The translations under genes and the position numbers were made by a program. From NCBI GenBank assembly GCA_963920525.1, contig OY986436.1:27851318-27915317 (forward strand): a stretch of 64,000 nt of DNA. The letters are read 5' to 3'. The stretch comes from Dichetophora obliterata (Eukaryota; Arthropoda; Insecta; Diptera; Sciomyzidae). The notes beneath the pieces are model-generated. The model did no database searches. It was not told where the DNA came from and worked only from the letters and a program-made list of their open reading frames with translations. Below, piece by piece: positions 44,885 to 56,709 of the stretch (position 1 is the stretch's first letter; every line of letters begins with the position of its first letter).

Positions 44885-46514
44885 GTAACTTTGTCAAAAT
44901 GGTTGTTAGAAATGGTATCATAATGTTTTGGGTAACCAGACAAAAACTACTTATTTATAATATCTGCTATAATTAACTGCAAGAGTGCTAAAAGAAAAGC
45001 ATACTTCAGCACACTTAAGCTAACCGCTACTGTAGCGGTACACTATCATAAACATAATGAGACCAGCACACTTTAGTTAATGTCCATCACCATGAATGCA
45101 CTAAAAGCGTAATTTTAATAAAAAACAAATACATAAAAAATAGAAGAAAAAGAAGAATTTAATGTGGAGAGCCATCAAGTATTTCCTGTATGCACTCAAG
45201 TCTGGATAAGCAACAAAACTAAGTGGCTGTAAATGCAAAAATTTACACCAAAATGACGAGACTTCAAAAGAACGAACGATGCACATGAATAAAGCACTCA
45301 AAATACAATAAAAATTAATGTAATAGGGAGTGTGTATGTGTTTGTGATTGAGAGCGAACAAGAGTCAAAAATGCTTTTGAAGTGTTGTGATTTGAAAATT
45401 TAACAATTGTAACATTTTTTATGCCCTTTGGGCTTAAATTTAAATTTGATGCTTAAGTTATTAATAAATTTATATATAATTTGAAAATTAAAAAAATTTA
45501 TTAAATTTATATTAAAAATTTATTGAAACTGCTTACATAATTTAAAGTTTAACTTTAGCGTTAAGCTAATGAAAGCTTTGAAGTACTTCAATTAACAGTC
45601 AACAAAAGAAGCAAAAGCAGTTGTAAGTAACTCTATCTTGTCTACGAGAAAGTTTTTACATTACTCCACTCTTGAGTTACACTTCAAAAGTAAAATGTCA
45701 ACCATGAATTTGTATAGAAATGTTTTTAATTAGATAGTACTTCGTTTTACCCACATCAATGTTACGTATAAAAAAATAGCTGAATAAAATGAGCAAGCAA
45801 GGTGAGAGACTGGTTGTGACTTAAGGTTATTTAGCAGTGTACAATGACTACAACAACAACAACAACAACAGCAAAAAACTCAACAAAAAGTTTTGACTCT
45901 ACAGGACTTGCCAGCGGGTTGAAGTGGTTGAATGTTTCTACGGAGTACAAGGTATAAAAAAAAACAACAGCGTATAATATTTCATTTTGCAACATTTCCC
46001 GGTTTGGTTGTATGTCATTCTTGAGGTTTAAATTTTTTTTATTTTTTTTTTGTTTCAGTTTTAAATGTTAAAAATTGTACATGAATAACTTAACTATAGC
46101 TACTAATGTACATTTGATGTAGCTGTCAGTGAGTTTGGGCATGTTTTTGTTTTTGTTTCATTTCACTTTCTCAGTAAGTGAGTGAAATGACAGTGACACC
46201 GAGGACACAGTAGGGGTATTCATCTTGTTGGGTTCATTATGTTACCTTGACAGTGACAGCCACCGAAATGTATTGTACAGTAGATACAATTTTGTAACTA
46301 AGGTTTTTATAAGATACAAAAATTTAATAATGGCTTTGAAATGAATGACACTTTTAACTAATAACGTAAGTGCTAAGGGTTAGAAAAGGAAAAGCAATAA
46401 AATACAGGAAATCAAATGCTTTGTTGAGTAGCTTTCCATCAAATAAGATTTGGATATACTAGTTAACAAACGGTAAACTTGCTTATGGCGAAATAATTAT
46501 TTGTTTATTGAAAA
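44885..46514. other. Spacer with a CAA microsatellite
   Basis: No gene recognised. A (CAA)n run lies at about 45851-45875. A short stem (CATTTCACT with AGTGAAATG) lies at about 46159-46190. Confidence 0.45.
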
Positions 46515-46518
46515 TTAA

Positions 46519-47759
46519 CCCATTAATTGCTAATGGGTATTTAAATACCCATAAAACAGTATTTACGAAAAAGGCCATATCTCGAAAGTGGTAGGAGATA
46601 TCAAAATAATTTTTTTTAAATTATTACGGAATAATAAAACTACTTATTGTCTACAATGTGAAACGAAATTCATACAATTAAATGTTCCTTTTCGAGATCG
46701 AAGATGTGTGATTTTCAAAAATGACAAAATCCATATATGGGTCATTCTTTTACAAACCGTACATATTTGAACAAAAAATGACCGACCCATTTTTGATTTG
46801 CATGAAATTTTTTTTACGGGTTCTGTATCGAAAAAAAGGGACACGTGCCCGAGAATTTTTTATTTTTTTTTTAAAATAGAGAGCGAGAACAAAGATATGA
46901 GGAGAGAATTTGAGGTTTACTTTGCAACTGGCGCGCCGACGTCAGGTACCGCGCGAGTTTATTTAATTTTTTTGCAATAGTAATTATTATTTCTCCATCA
47001 ATAAAAAATTGTTTTCTAATGGTTATGTTTAAAACACGCTAAGTGGTGGGTTAGATTGGTTAAAATTTATTTAAAAATTATGTTGACTTTATATTGTACT
47101 TTATACTTTTTGCACTGTAGCAAAAATTTTAATTTAAATTGCATATAAAAATATGAAATTTGAAACTATTTTTTTCCTAAAATGAAATATTTTCATCTTT
47201 TCTTAAAATGTTATCTTCAAAATGAAACAAAAAAATTGTCTCTAGCTTAAACAGAACCGAAGTTATGAATTTTTGAAAATTAGTCTCCAAGGCAAAAATT
47301 ACGAAAATCTCAAATTTTTAACGCCCTCTATTTTAAAAAAAAAATCCTCGAACATGTGTCTCTTTTTTTTGATTTAGAACCCGCAAAAAAATTTCGTGGA
47401 AATTAAAAATGTAGCGGTCAGAATGGTAATCGATTTGTAAAAGAATGAACCATTAAAAACTTATGCAGAAAATTAGAAAATGGAAAGATCGAGGGAAAAA
47501 TTCGTAGTCAGTTTGCCTCTAGTATCATCTATTTATCAGGTGTTCATTATGACAAAAAAATGTTGCCATATATACAAATTTTTACTAACACCAAGAACCC
47601 GGATTAGCCAATTTGGTATTTAAATACCCAATGCAGATCTTAAATACGGTGACAGTTACAAACCAGAAATTTTACAAAGCAACTTCTTTGGCCTATATAA
47701 GCTTCCTGATAAATTTTGAAAAAATCGTACGGCAGAATCTGTGAGCAGTCTTTAATGGG
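46519..47759. mobile_element. piggyBac-type nonautonomous element, 1241 bp, TTAA-flanked
   Basis: TTAA duplications at 46515-46518 and 47760-47763 with termini CCCATTAA and TTAATGGG, the arrangement of piggyBac elements. The palindrome GGGTATTTAAATACCC lies near the left end (about 46536) and GGTATTTAAATACCC near the right (47611). The interior is a long imperfect inverted repeat: about 46735-46890 pairs with about 47310-47470 (GGTTCATTCTTTTACAAA, then AAATTTTTTT.CGGGTTCT, then GACACATG). No transposase frame. It would depend on an enzyme from elsewhere. Confidence 0.85.
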
Positions 47760-47763
47760 TTAA

Positions 47764-48010
47764 TAAATATATTTAGGGATTTTTCTTGAGACCAATGTAT
47801 ATTTAGATGTTTTATGTTTATTTAGACCACTAATTGCTTTCTTTAATTAAAAAAAAAAATTATATTTTTTATTATCTCTTTTTATCTATTTGCTTATCAT
47901 TGATTTATTTACCAAGTTTTTTTTTTAAATAAGATTACTTTGCATCTATTATTTCTAATAAAGCAGCCATAAAGCCTTTTACTACATAATAATTTAAAAA
48001 TATAAAAATA
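47764..48010. other. AT-rich spacer
   Basis: Nothing recognised. Confidence 0.35.
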
Positions 48011-48390
48011 TATTATGTTGATTTTATATGATTTAAATACAAATTCTAAATGTTTGATAGTTTAAATCATACTTGATTTTAAATACAAATTCTAGTTGTT
48101 TATTCAGGTTTAGGTCAAAATATGAACAATTAATTGTTCTGCCTTTAGCAGGGCCAAAATTGCAATAAAATCAGCTAGTGATTTTTTATTTTTATATTGA
48201 AAAACGTTGTTGTTGTTGTTATTTCCTTGGAAAGACTCGTTAGAACAATTAATTGTTCTAACTTTGACTTAAAGCTCAATAAACGATTTTAAACTATCAA
48301 ACAACTAGAATTTGTATTTAAAATCAAGTATGATTTAAACTATCAAACAATTAGAATTTGTATTTAAATCATATAAAATCAACATAATAA
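48011..48390. mobile_element. Foldback element, about 380 bp
   Basis: Arms 48011-48140 and 48240-48390 are inverted copies (TATTATGTTGATTTTATATG, TTTGATAGTTTAAATCATAC, ATACAAATTCTAGTTGTTT). Each arm also contains the perfect palindrome GAACAATTAATTGTTC (about 48124 and 48244). A related single arm is present at about 1380-1435. Confidence 0.8.
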
Positions 48391-48749
48391 ATAACAAGGT
48401 CTTTTAGAAAAAAGTTTATAAAAAATGTTTTAACTCTAACTGAGAAAGTTACGCTGAAATATATAGTCTAACTTATCTTAATTAAAGCTATATTTAATTG
48501 AAGGGCTTATTGCAATAACGTGATAAGCCACATGATCTAAAAAGTCAACTTGTTAGGCTGAATACATGACTCAATGCATTGCCAACAACCACTGAAGAGA
48601 TTTTGGCTATTTCTAATTAATTTTCTAATCTATTTGTTAAAGTTTACGTGTTCAATTCCAATTCTTCATACAAAAATACAATTTTTCAAAACTTTAGAGC
48701 CGATTATTTCAAAATATTTTTATGTGTCATATTATATTTCTGCATTAAG

Positions 48750-51396
48750 CTCTTCAATTATATCATAAGCAAAGAAATCAGGAAAGCCAAAAGACAGAGC
48801 TTTAGAACCTTCTGTGAAGACATTTCTTCCACGCCAGCAGCAGCCAGGATACACAAAGCAATGGCTAAAAGCAGAGTGGAGACAAGAATGTCACTTCTAT
48901 TGCCAGACGGAAGCTATACGCTTAGAGAAGAGCAACGAGCTAGTCACCTTCTAGAAACTCATTTCCCGGGCAGTACACCGGTAACTGAGTAGGAGACAGC
49001 AGACAGGCAGATTACTCCAAATCAAGAAGAATGGAAACTTGCAACGAGCATTTGTACTAAGGCTCGTCTAGATTGGGCACTCAGAACCTTTCAACCATTC
49101 AAATCAGCAGGTGTAGACGGCATCTTTCCTGCACTTCTACAAAAAGGTGCAGAAACTATATTGCCTCACCTAGTCAAAATAACTAGAAGCAGCCTTGCGC
49201 TGGGCTATATCCCAAGGAAATGGAGAAGGGCGATAGTCACCTTCATACCAAAAGTAGGGAAAATAGACTACACGCTACCAAAGTCGTTTAGACCCATTAG
49301 CCTTACCTCATTTGTACTTAAAACAATGGAAAAGGTAATAGATAACTACTTATATAAGAACTGAGATTCTGGAGAAGGCACCAATGCACCCCTGTCAACA
49401 CGCGTATAGGGCGGGCAGGTCTACAGAATCTGCTCTATACCAGTTGGCTAGCAACATCCAGTCAGCTTTCAAAAACAAAGAAACCGTACTCTGTGCCTTT
49501 CTAGACATAGAGGGAGACTTTGATAATACTTCTCACGAGGCTGTGAAGAAGTCTTTACACAAAAAAGGAGTAAATGATATGCTCAGCAGATGGATATGCC
49601 AAATGCTTAGCACTAGAACTGCAGAAACAAAAGTGGGCAACACCACTATAAGAATCAAAACAACAAAAGGCTGCCCACAAGGCGGAGTCCTTTCTCCACT
49701 GCTGTGGAGTCTTGTTGTGGACGAATTATTAACGATGCTAACCGAGAATGGCATAAAATGTCAAGGTTACGCAGACGACATCGCCTTAATAGCGAGAGGA
49801 AAGTTCGAGGATACACTCTGTAACCTGATACAGAGAGGACTGTCAGTAACAAAGGAGTGGTGCAACACAGTGGGATTAAGTATCAACCCAGCGAAAACCA
49901 CCATAGTACCTTTTACTAACAAAAGAAGCCTGCCAAACGTCCGAACACTGAGAATTGATGGCACTGAAATTCCCTTTAAAGGAGAAGTAAAGTATCTGGG
50001 ACTTACACTAGATTCAAAGCTTCTCTGGAGAAGACATGCAGAGGTAACTATAAACAAAGCAACGCACGCACTCATGGTATGTAGGAGCCTGGTGGGGAAA
50101 AGCTGGGGTTGTAACCCAACAATTCTCCGCTGGATGTATACCATGATGGTGAGACCCATCCTCACCTATGGTGCAATAGCATGGGCTGAGAGAACCAAGC
50201 TAACCATAATGAGGAATATGCTAACAAAGGTGCAGAGACTGGCCTGTGTATGCATCACAGGGGCCATGAGGACATGCCCTACAGCAGCACTAGAAGTAAT
50301 TCTGGACCTAACACCCTTACACCTTGTCATAGAGGGAGTAGCCAAGCGAACCCTGTTGTGCATTGCAAAAGAGGGGACAGGTTTAGGTAAAACTATCAGC
50401 AGTAGAGAGAAGGAGGATATTGCAAAGCACACTCCCTACATCGATCTACCAAGAGACGATATAGTAAAAAGGTACAACTTCGAAAAACACTTCGGAATTA
50501 AGCTTAGTACCAAGAAAGAGTGGGACAGCGAGATGATATCGCAAGTTAAGAAACCACATAGTATATCATGGTATACAGATGGGTCCAAGACATTGGAAGG
50601 TATAGGCGCAGGGGTGTACGGGCCAAGAACCAAGCACTTTGAACCTATGGGGACAACACCCAGTATCTTCCAAGCGGAAATCCTAGCAATACAGCTGTGT
50701 GCACAATTCAATCTGGACCGTAAATACAAAGGTCAGGATATAGTTGTGAGGTCAGACAGCCAAGCAGCAATCAAAGCATTAGTTTCCTGTGAGATATCAT
50801 CGAGAATAACATGGGAATGCCTAACAAAACTCAACGAGCTAGGCAAGAATAACACTGTTACTATGCTTTGGGTCCCAGGACACAAAGGAATACAGGGTAA
50901 CGAAGAAGCCGATGGTCTAGCGCGACAGGGTGCAGCCACAAAAATTATAGGACCAGAACCATTCTGCGGATTGGGCACACATTCTATAAAAGAAGAACTA
51001 AGAAGAGAGGAGAGGCATAAACGTTCAAACCTTTGGAAAAGCCTCCCAAAGCTAAGACAATCCAAATTGCTCCTCAGAGATTTTAACACTCGGAGAGCAA
51101 AATTGTGCATAAGCTTAGGCAAACCGAATCTTAGGATTCTAACAGGGTTCCTTACAGGACACTGTAAACTCAAATACCCCCTGATGAAATTGGGCATAGA
51201 GACCGATAGTAACTGCCGTTTCTGTGAAGAAGCAGAGGAGACTCCAATACACCTACTTACAAACTGCGACGCCGTGGCTCGCAGACGTAAACTAGCACTG
51301 GGGAATTATGAGCTGAGTCTAGAGCAGGTTTCATCCCTTGAACCTAAGAATATTCTCAAATTCATTAGAGAAATAGGGCTGGATGAAATTCTGTAA
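48750..51396 (+). pseudogene. LOA-type LINE ORF2, nearly intact from the linker on
   Basis: 5'-truncated copy that starts in the linker (SKEIRKAKRQSFRTFCEDIS), with an in-frame TAG at 48990-48992, then FKSAGVDGIFPALLQKG, FIPKVGKIDYTLPKSFRPIS. One extra base near 49346 shifts the frame. From 49384 a 670-residue frame is open: QHAYRAGRSTESAL, FLDIEGDFDNTSHEAV (first Asp at residue 41; the usual GAF reads GDF), GCPQGGVLSPLLW, YADDIALIA at 129-137, RNase H from about 393 (WYTDGSK, FQAEILAI, RSDSQAAIKA, WVPGHKGIQGNEEADGLARQ) and a C-X2-C-X8-H-X4-C knuckle near 610-627. It ends at the TAA at 51394-51396. It would copy LINE RNA into DNA and degrade the RNA strand. Two visible lesions make the full frame nonfunctional. 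Confidence 0.92.
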
Positions 51397-51500
51397 TCCG
51401 CAAATCCAGCGGAGCTTTGAGAAGGAGGTACAATAGATCTCATTTAGGTCGCAGTACGCATCTCCACCACACAACATTAACATTAACATTAACATCATAA
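51397..51500 (+). repeat. LINE 3' untranslated region with a CATTAA tail
   Basis: The LINE ends about 75 bp after the stop in a short tandem run of ACATTA hexamers (about 51472-51497), in place of a poly(A). Confidence 0.7.
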
Positions 51501-52930
51501 TGGTTTAAAATATGTTTTAGTAGTTATTGAAAAATTGTTAATAATTATAATTTAAGCTTAAAATAATCGATTTTAATCAGAGAATGAAAAACGACCTTTA
51601 GAAAAGGTTCGTTTTTGACCGTTTTGGTATTTTTAGAGAGCTCTATCTTAATTCCGCTTTATTCCTACATTGGTCTTTGATTCAGTCATTAACACTGTCC
51701 CTAACACCCCGCAGAGAGTGAGAGTGAAACGGAATGGCAAAGTAATGTCTTACTAGCATAAAACATTATTTGCTTTGTAGAGGTTTTTGCTCACGATAGT
51801 AAACCAAAACTAAAACAATAACATATATATCGCTTTACCGATTGTTATTGCTGCTGCCACGACTTCAAAATTAAAATTCTGCAGAACAATTGGTTGATGC
51901 TTGCCACAATTTTTTTTTTTAAGACGTTAAAGATATAAAACAAAGATATGTGACTCAAAATTATGAAAATAAGTAGCAATGCTCCTATGATAACGAAATT
52001 TTAATTGCTTCGTTCGTTTAAGCAATAAAATAGAATAATAAGAATGCAATAATAAAACAAACTCCATAAAAAATATTGTAACCACCTACACTTGTGGAGC
52101 TTCCGCTTTACAGAGTAGTAAATTTTTATGAAATTCCTTTATTTAAAAGTATTTTCAAAATTAATTTTTTTAAAGAGGCGGTTTTAAAATAAAGGTCTTA
52201 GGTTATCAACTATCAAGAAAATCGACATTAATATTGGTAGTCTCAATAGTAATTTTCTATCAATGTTTGCAAAATTGGCCTGTTTTGGTATTTATAAATT
52301 TTTGAAAGTTCACAAAAATTCTATTTGTTCCTCTTTTAAATTATAAAATAATTTGAGCAGGGTATTTTCTTTTATTTATTAATTTTTCCTCTGTGCATCA
52401 AGATAACATCGGATATAATTTTCAAATATAATTAATGTGTATTTACCTTTACAAATATAATCTGACGAATGATTTCAAATTTGTGCAATTCCGAACATAA
52501 AATATTTGTATTAATTTCCACTGCGCAAAGCACTGTGCGCCAGCAACAATAACATAAGCAATTAAAACACCGATAACATTTTTCAACGAATTTTGGCAAG
52601 AATAATTTACTCAAACAAATTTACTCACTCTTGCGAGATGAAACTCTCTGCAACGTGGTGTAAATTTTAACTAACCAAAATGAAGAAGAAATAATTTTGT
52701 GTAACACAAGAATCGCAACAACCTGCAAAGCGACTGCAACGAAACGAAAGCTACATTTGGTGAGGTTTTGGTTTACGATCGCGTGCAAAAACCACAACAA
52801 AGCAATAAATGTTTTGTGCTTGTAATACAGCGTTACTACTCAGTTCTAAATGAAAACATGACGTAACCAATTATTTCTTACCTTGATATAAAAATAACTG
52901 CCTTTAAGAATTCAAAATTGAGAATACAAA
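51501..52930. other. AT-rich spacer
   Basis: No gene or repeat recognised. Confidence 0.4.
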
Positions 52931-52988
52931 AAAAAAAAAAAATTGAGTTGACATCTGACTTCTAAGCTTATCGGTCTGTCTTATTCTA

Positions 52989-53601
52989 TGTCTCAACTAC
53001 GTTCTCGTTGTTCGATTTGCAGTAAATCAACTAATAAAGATGTTGCTCTTTGCTGCATGGTATGCAAGAGTTCTTGTCATAAATCGTGCATTAATATTGA
53101 TGAATCGTTTTAAAATTCAATCAAATTAAATTCTAACTTTGTATACAATTGTTCTGATTGTCTATCAGTTTCGGGAGATTTGATAAACACAGTGTCTAAA
53201 TTGGTTGCTGAAGTTAGAGATATCTAAAGTCTATGCTCTCTGAAATAACTCTCTGTTCATCATCAAATCGCATCATCAAATAGCAAAAAGAATCAAAATA
53301 TTTCTGAAGGGTCAATGACCACTGTTAATGTTCGCTCTAAAATTCGCGATCATGAAAAAAAATGCTGTTGTTGCTCAGCCCTGCATCGTAGCCAACTCTT
53401 CTGTTTCTTATGCATCGGCTGCTTCAAATGCAAATCATCAGCCATCTCTGTCTGCTGAATATGCTTTGAATTCACAGAAGCAAAATGTACCTGCACCTGT
53501 TGTTGCACCACCTCTAATGCCTGCTGTTGCTGTTTCGCCCCCGTCACCAAGCACTGCTACCTCACCTCTGTTGCCACACATAGTACCGTCATCTGATCAT
53601 C
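52989..53601 (+). pseudogene. LINE ORF1, first part, with PHD-like zinc finger
   Basis: Starts at the ATG in MSQLRSRCSICSKSTNKDV and continues CCMVCKSSCHKSCINI, a Cys/His pattern of PHD/zinc-ribbon type known from ORF1 of CR1 elements. A TAA follows at about 53110. Then CSDCLSVSGDLINTVSKLVA, another stop, and a Pro/Ser-rich stretch to SSDH, where element C interrupts. Confidence 0.7.
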
Positions 53602-53830
53602 GATGAATTTAATTTAAAAATCGAGATAAAACTGAAATTTTGAACCCGACCACCTCAGATATCGATGAAATTTTGTTCATAGCTAAATTTGATCAATACA
53701 AACAAACTCTCATTTTTAGAAATGACTGTTTTGCGATTTTTTGGGCGTGGCACAGTGGGAAAGTTTTCGAAAAAACGCGAAAATGGTCAAAAAGAGCTCC
53801 ATTTAAACTACAATAACTCAGAATCGAAAC

Positions 53831-55060
53831 ATATTCATAATTTTCCTGGGACAATGTTTATTTACACAGTACAACATTTTTCAGTTCATTGATTGCCAAC
53901 TCAATTCTGAGAACTGTATGTAAAATTAGACCCAAAAAGAAGAATTTCTGCATCATTCGTTTTGTCTTCTTACCTGCCAAAATATTTTTAATATCGATTT
54001 GAAGTTAGAACTATCGTATTGGGGAATTTATCACGTTTTAGGCCCTGTTGTTTGACATAGCTCGACAACCACTAGCCCGATTTAGTTGAAATAAGTTTTA
54101 AAAAATTAAAAATTACAATTTCCTTAATCTTTTCATATATTGTTTTCCTATAAAAGCCACAGTTTCCAAGTTAAAAATAAGCGCATGTAGAAAAAAAATA
54201 TTTTTTTTTTAAATTCATAAAAAATACAAAACGGAAATAAGTTTCAAGTCTAGTTACTTTTTCGCAAAGTCACATAACCTATGAGCAAAATGAGACAAAG
54301 ATCATGAAAATCGATGCACGAATTTCGCTTTTATTCGCAATTGAGTAAAGGTATGAATTTCAAAAATCAGTTATAGCCACCACCCTTAAAATAAAAAAAT
54401 TTTGAATTGCTCAGTAAACAAATTTTTTCGATCTTTTTTCCGTATTTTTTGGACGATATGACCACAAACGTAACAAAATTCATCCAAATTTGGGCACTTG
54501 TTGTTTTCCATATTGATATATTTCATGTTTTGTTGTTATTCACTTTCACTGTTCGCGTTCGTCGGCACTGCCTGAATGACAAAAATCGATCAATGCACAC
54601 CTATAAATACTACGTATTTTTCAATATTTTACGGCCAGGTACTTATAAATGGGCGCATATTTTAAGGGTGGCTGGCTATATACCTGATTCAGCACTTGTA
54701 CGTTTCAAATTGTGCAAAACTTTCCAAATAATCAGCACCCTTAAATGTGGGTTTATTTATTATTTTGTTTATTCCTTTTTTTTTTATTTCTCAGAATCAT
54801 AAAAAAGGTGTCAATGTTTTCTCAAAATATTGTTGTGCATAAAACGTGAAAAATTCCCCTATACGATAGTTACTAACTTCAAATCGATATTAAAAATATT
54901 TTGGCAGGTAAGAAGACAAAACGAATGATGCAGAAATTCTTCTTTTTGGGTCTAATTTTACATACAGTTCTCAGAATTGAGTTGGCAATCAATGAACTGA
55001 AAAATGTTGTACTGTGTAAATAAACATTGTCCCAGGAAAATTATGAATATGTTTTAACCC
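53831..55060. mobile_element. Foldback element nested in element C
   Basis: Arms of about 200 bp: 53831-54035 and 54850-55060 are inverted copies (ACATATTCATAATTTTCCTG, CAGTTCATTGATTGCC, CCAAAAAGAAGAATTTCTGC). The outer end reads GGGGTTAAAACATATTC, best kept on the right (complement ending at 55060). A third, solo copy of the end lies at about 56934-56985. No coding capacity; the 131-residue frame at 54407-54802 in the loop is not convincing. Confidence 0.8.
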
Positions 55061-55249
55061 CAAAAAGTTCTTGCTTGCCTTAAAAATTGCTATATAAATG
55101 CACCTGATGAACGTACCGAAATTCATAATTATAAACAGTTTAGAGAAGCCAAGATATCCCATTACAATTTTTACGCGTATATTTTAAAAATTTGAGTGAA
55201 TATGAATTCAAACAATAAGTACAGATGCATAAAAATATCTAATAAGTGT

Positions 55250-56709
55250 TGAGCTTCGCTTCGTAAAATAAGTGAAAACGAGGCTGCAAATATAATTGAA
55301 TATTTTCCAGCTGTCGCCAGCCGTATTTGCGAAACTTGCCGGAATACACTGAGCAAAGCGCGCAGTCGTAAGCGTGGAGCAGAATGAAGTCTCAAATTAT
55401 TTACCAACAACGCCCAGCGATGAAATTAGGGAAGAATTGAATGAACTTCCAACTTGTACCAGCCGTAATGCAAACATCGAAAGCAACGAACTCATTGAAA
55501 ATATAAATGATCATATTATTCCTCATCTACCAAACCAAATGTCGCCTCTTAAGAGGAAATATATCAAACGAGATGCATACAGAAATAGAAAATCACTGCA
55601 AATTTTGGAAAATGTAGCAGATTCACTTGGAGCTGATCCATTGTCTGATTTGTCAGCGCAACTTGAAAACGTCAAAGCCATTTACGAAGAAATTTTGCAA
55701 AACATCAAATATCAAATAGAGAAAAGCTCAAATCTTTTGGAAAAGCAAAAACTTTTATCTCTCTTACCAATCAATATGAGTCACGCAGAAATTAAAGATC
55801 GTTTTGGGGATGATATATCTCACGATTGTATCAAAAAAAGTAAAGATATCCAAAGGAATAAAACGAAGTTTGCAGATATCAATCTTTTAAAAATGAGCAC
55901 ACGTAGTTTACCAACCGAAACTCTAAGCACAGTCAAGTTATTTTATGAAGATGATGAAATTAGCCGAATGATGCCAGGATCGCAAGATTCAATTACTGTT
56001 AAACAAGGAAACTTAAGTGAAAAAGTTCAAAAAAGACTGATGTTATCTTCACTACGCGAATCTTACTACGAATTTAAAAAAAAAACCATCCCTTGGCCAA
56101 AGTGGGTTTTACAAAATTTACAATGTTAAGGCCAAAAAATTGTATGAAACTTATCTGTGTATGCACATTGCATCAGAATATGAAATTGATGTTTGAAAAA
56201 AGTGGCTTAAAATCAATTTGTATTGAAAAAGAATGCACATTTACCGACTACAAAGATGTTCTCAAATTCGTTGTTTGTAATGGTGACATAGAAAAAAGCG
56301 ATTGTTGCGTTTCAATGTGTGGTCACTGCTTCAAAAATTTAAATAATCTGACGCTGAATGGCACTTTTATGCTACCAGTCACGGAAAATCTGCATTTGAT
56401 GGAATCGGAGGAACATTGAAGAGAGGTGCTCGAAATTATAGTATTGCAAATAAAAATGAAATCCAGTCAACGAGGCAACTCTATCACTGGGCATCAGAAA
56501 CATATAAGACCACCATACAAGTTTCTTACGCAGATGCTGACGAATACAACAACGTTAAAGAAAAGCTATTTTCAAGATATAAAGAAGCTCAAACTATAAC
56601 AGGAACTCAAGGCTTTCATTCATTCATTCCGATAAATGAAACTTTTGTACATGTGCGCAGATATTCTGACTGTGCCAAATTTAAGCAGCGCAAAATTTCT
56701 TACAAATAA
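55250..56709 (+). pseudogene. Element C transposase-like gene, N-terminal part
   Basis: Begins with a Cys-containing segment (AANIIEYFPAVASRICETCR), then shifts frame near 55370 into a 250-residue open stretch: PLKRKYIKRDAYRNRK, LSDLSAQLENVKAIYEEI (helical), FGDDISHDCIKKSKDI. It shifts again near 56100 into a Cys-rich block, CMKLICVCTLHQNMKLMFEK, CFKNLNNLTL with CVSMCGHC, and again near 56410 into STRQLYHWASETYKTTIQV and GTQGFHSFIPINETFVHVRR, stopping at 56707-56709. The layout (Cys motifs, then a W.S..Y.TTI block, then HSFIP) resembles uncharacterised transposon proteins of invertebrates. The catalytic FSDG/FATSHGKG part is missing here, but such a part is present in element A. Function otherwise unknown. 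Confidence 0.55.

Noticed and set aside
49533..51197. Minus-strand frames up to 154 residues under the LOA-type LINE
   Set aside because: Antisense shadows of the 670-codon RT/RNase H frame, which has clear catalytic motifs.
54407..54802. 131-residue frame in the loop of the nested foldback
   Set aside because: No recognisable motif; AT-rich loop of a noncoding element.
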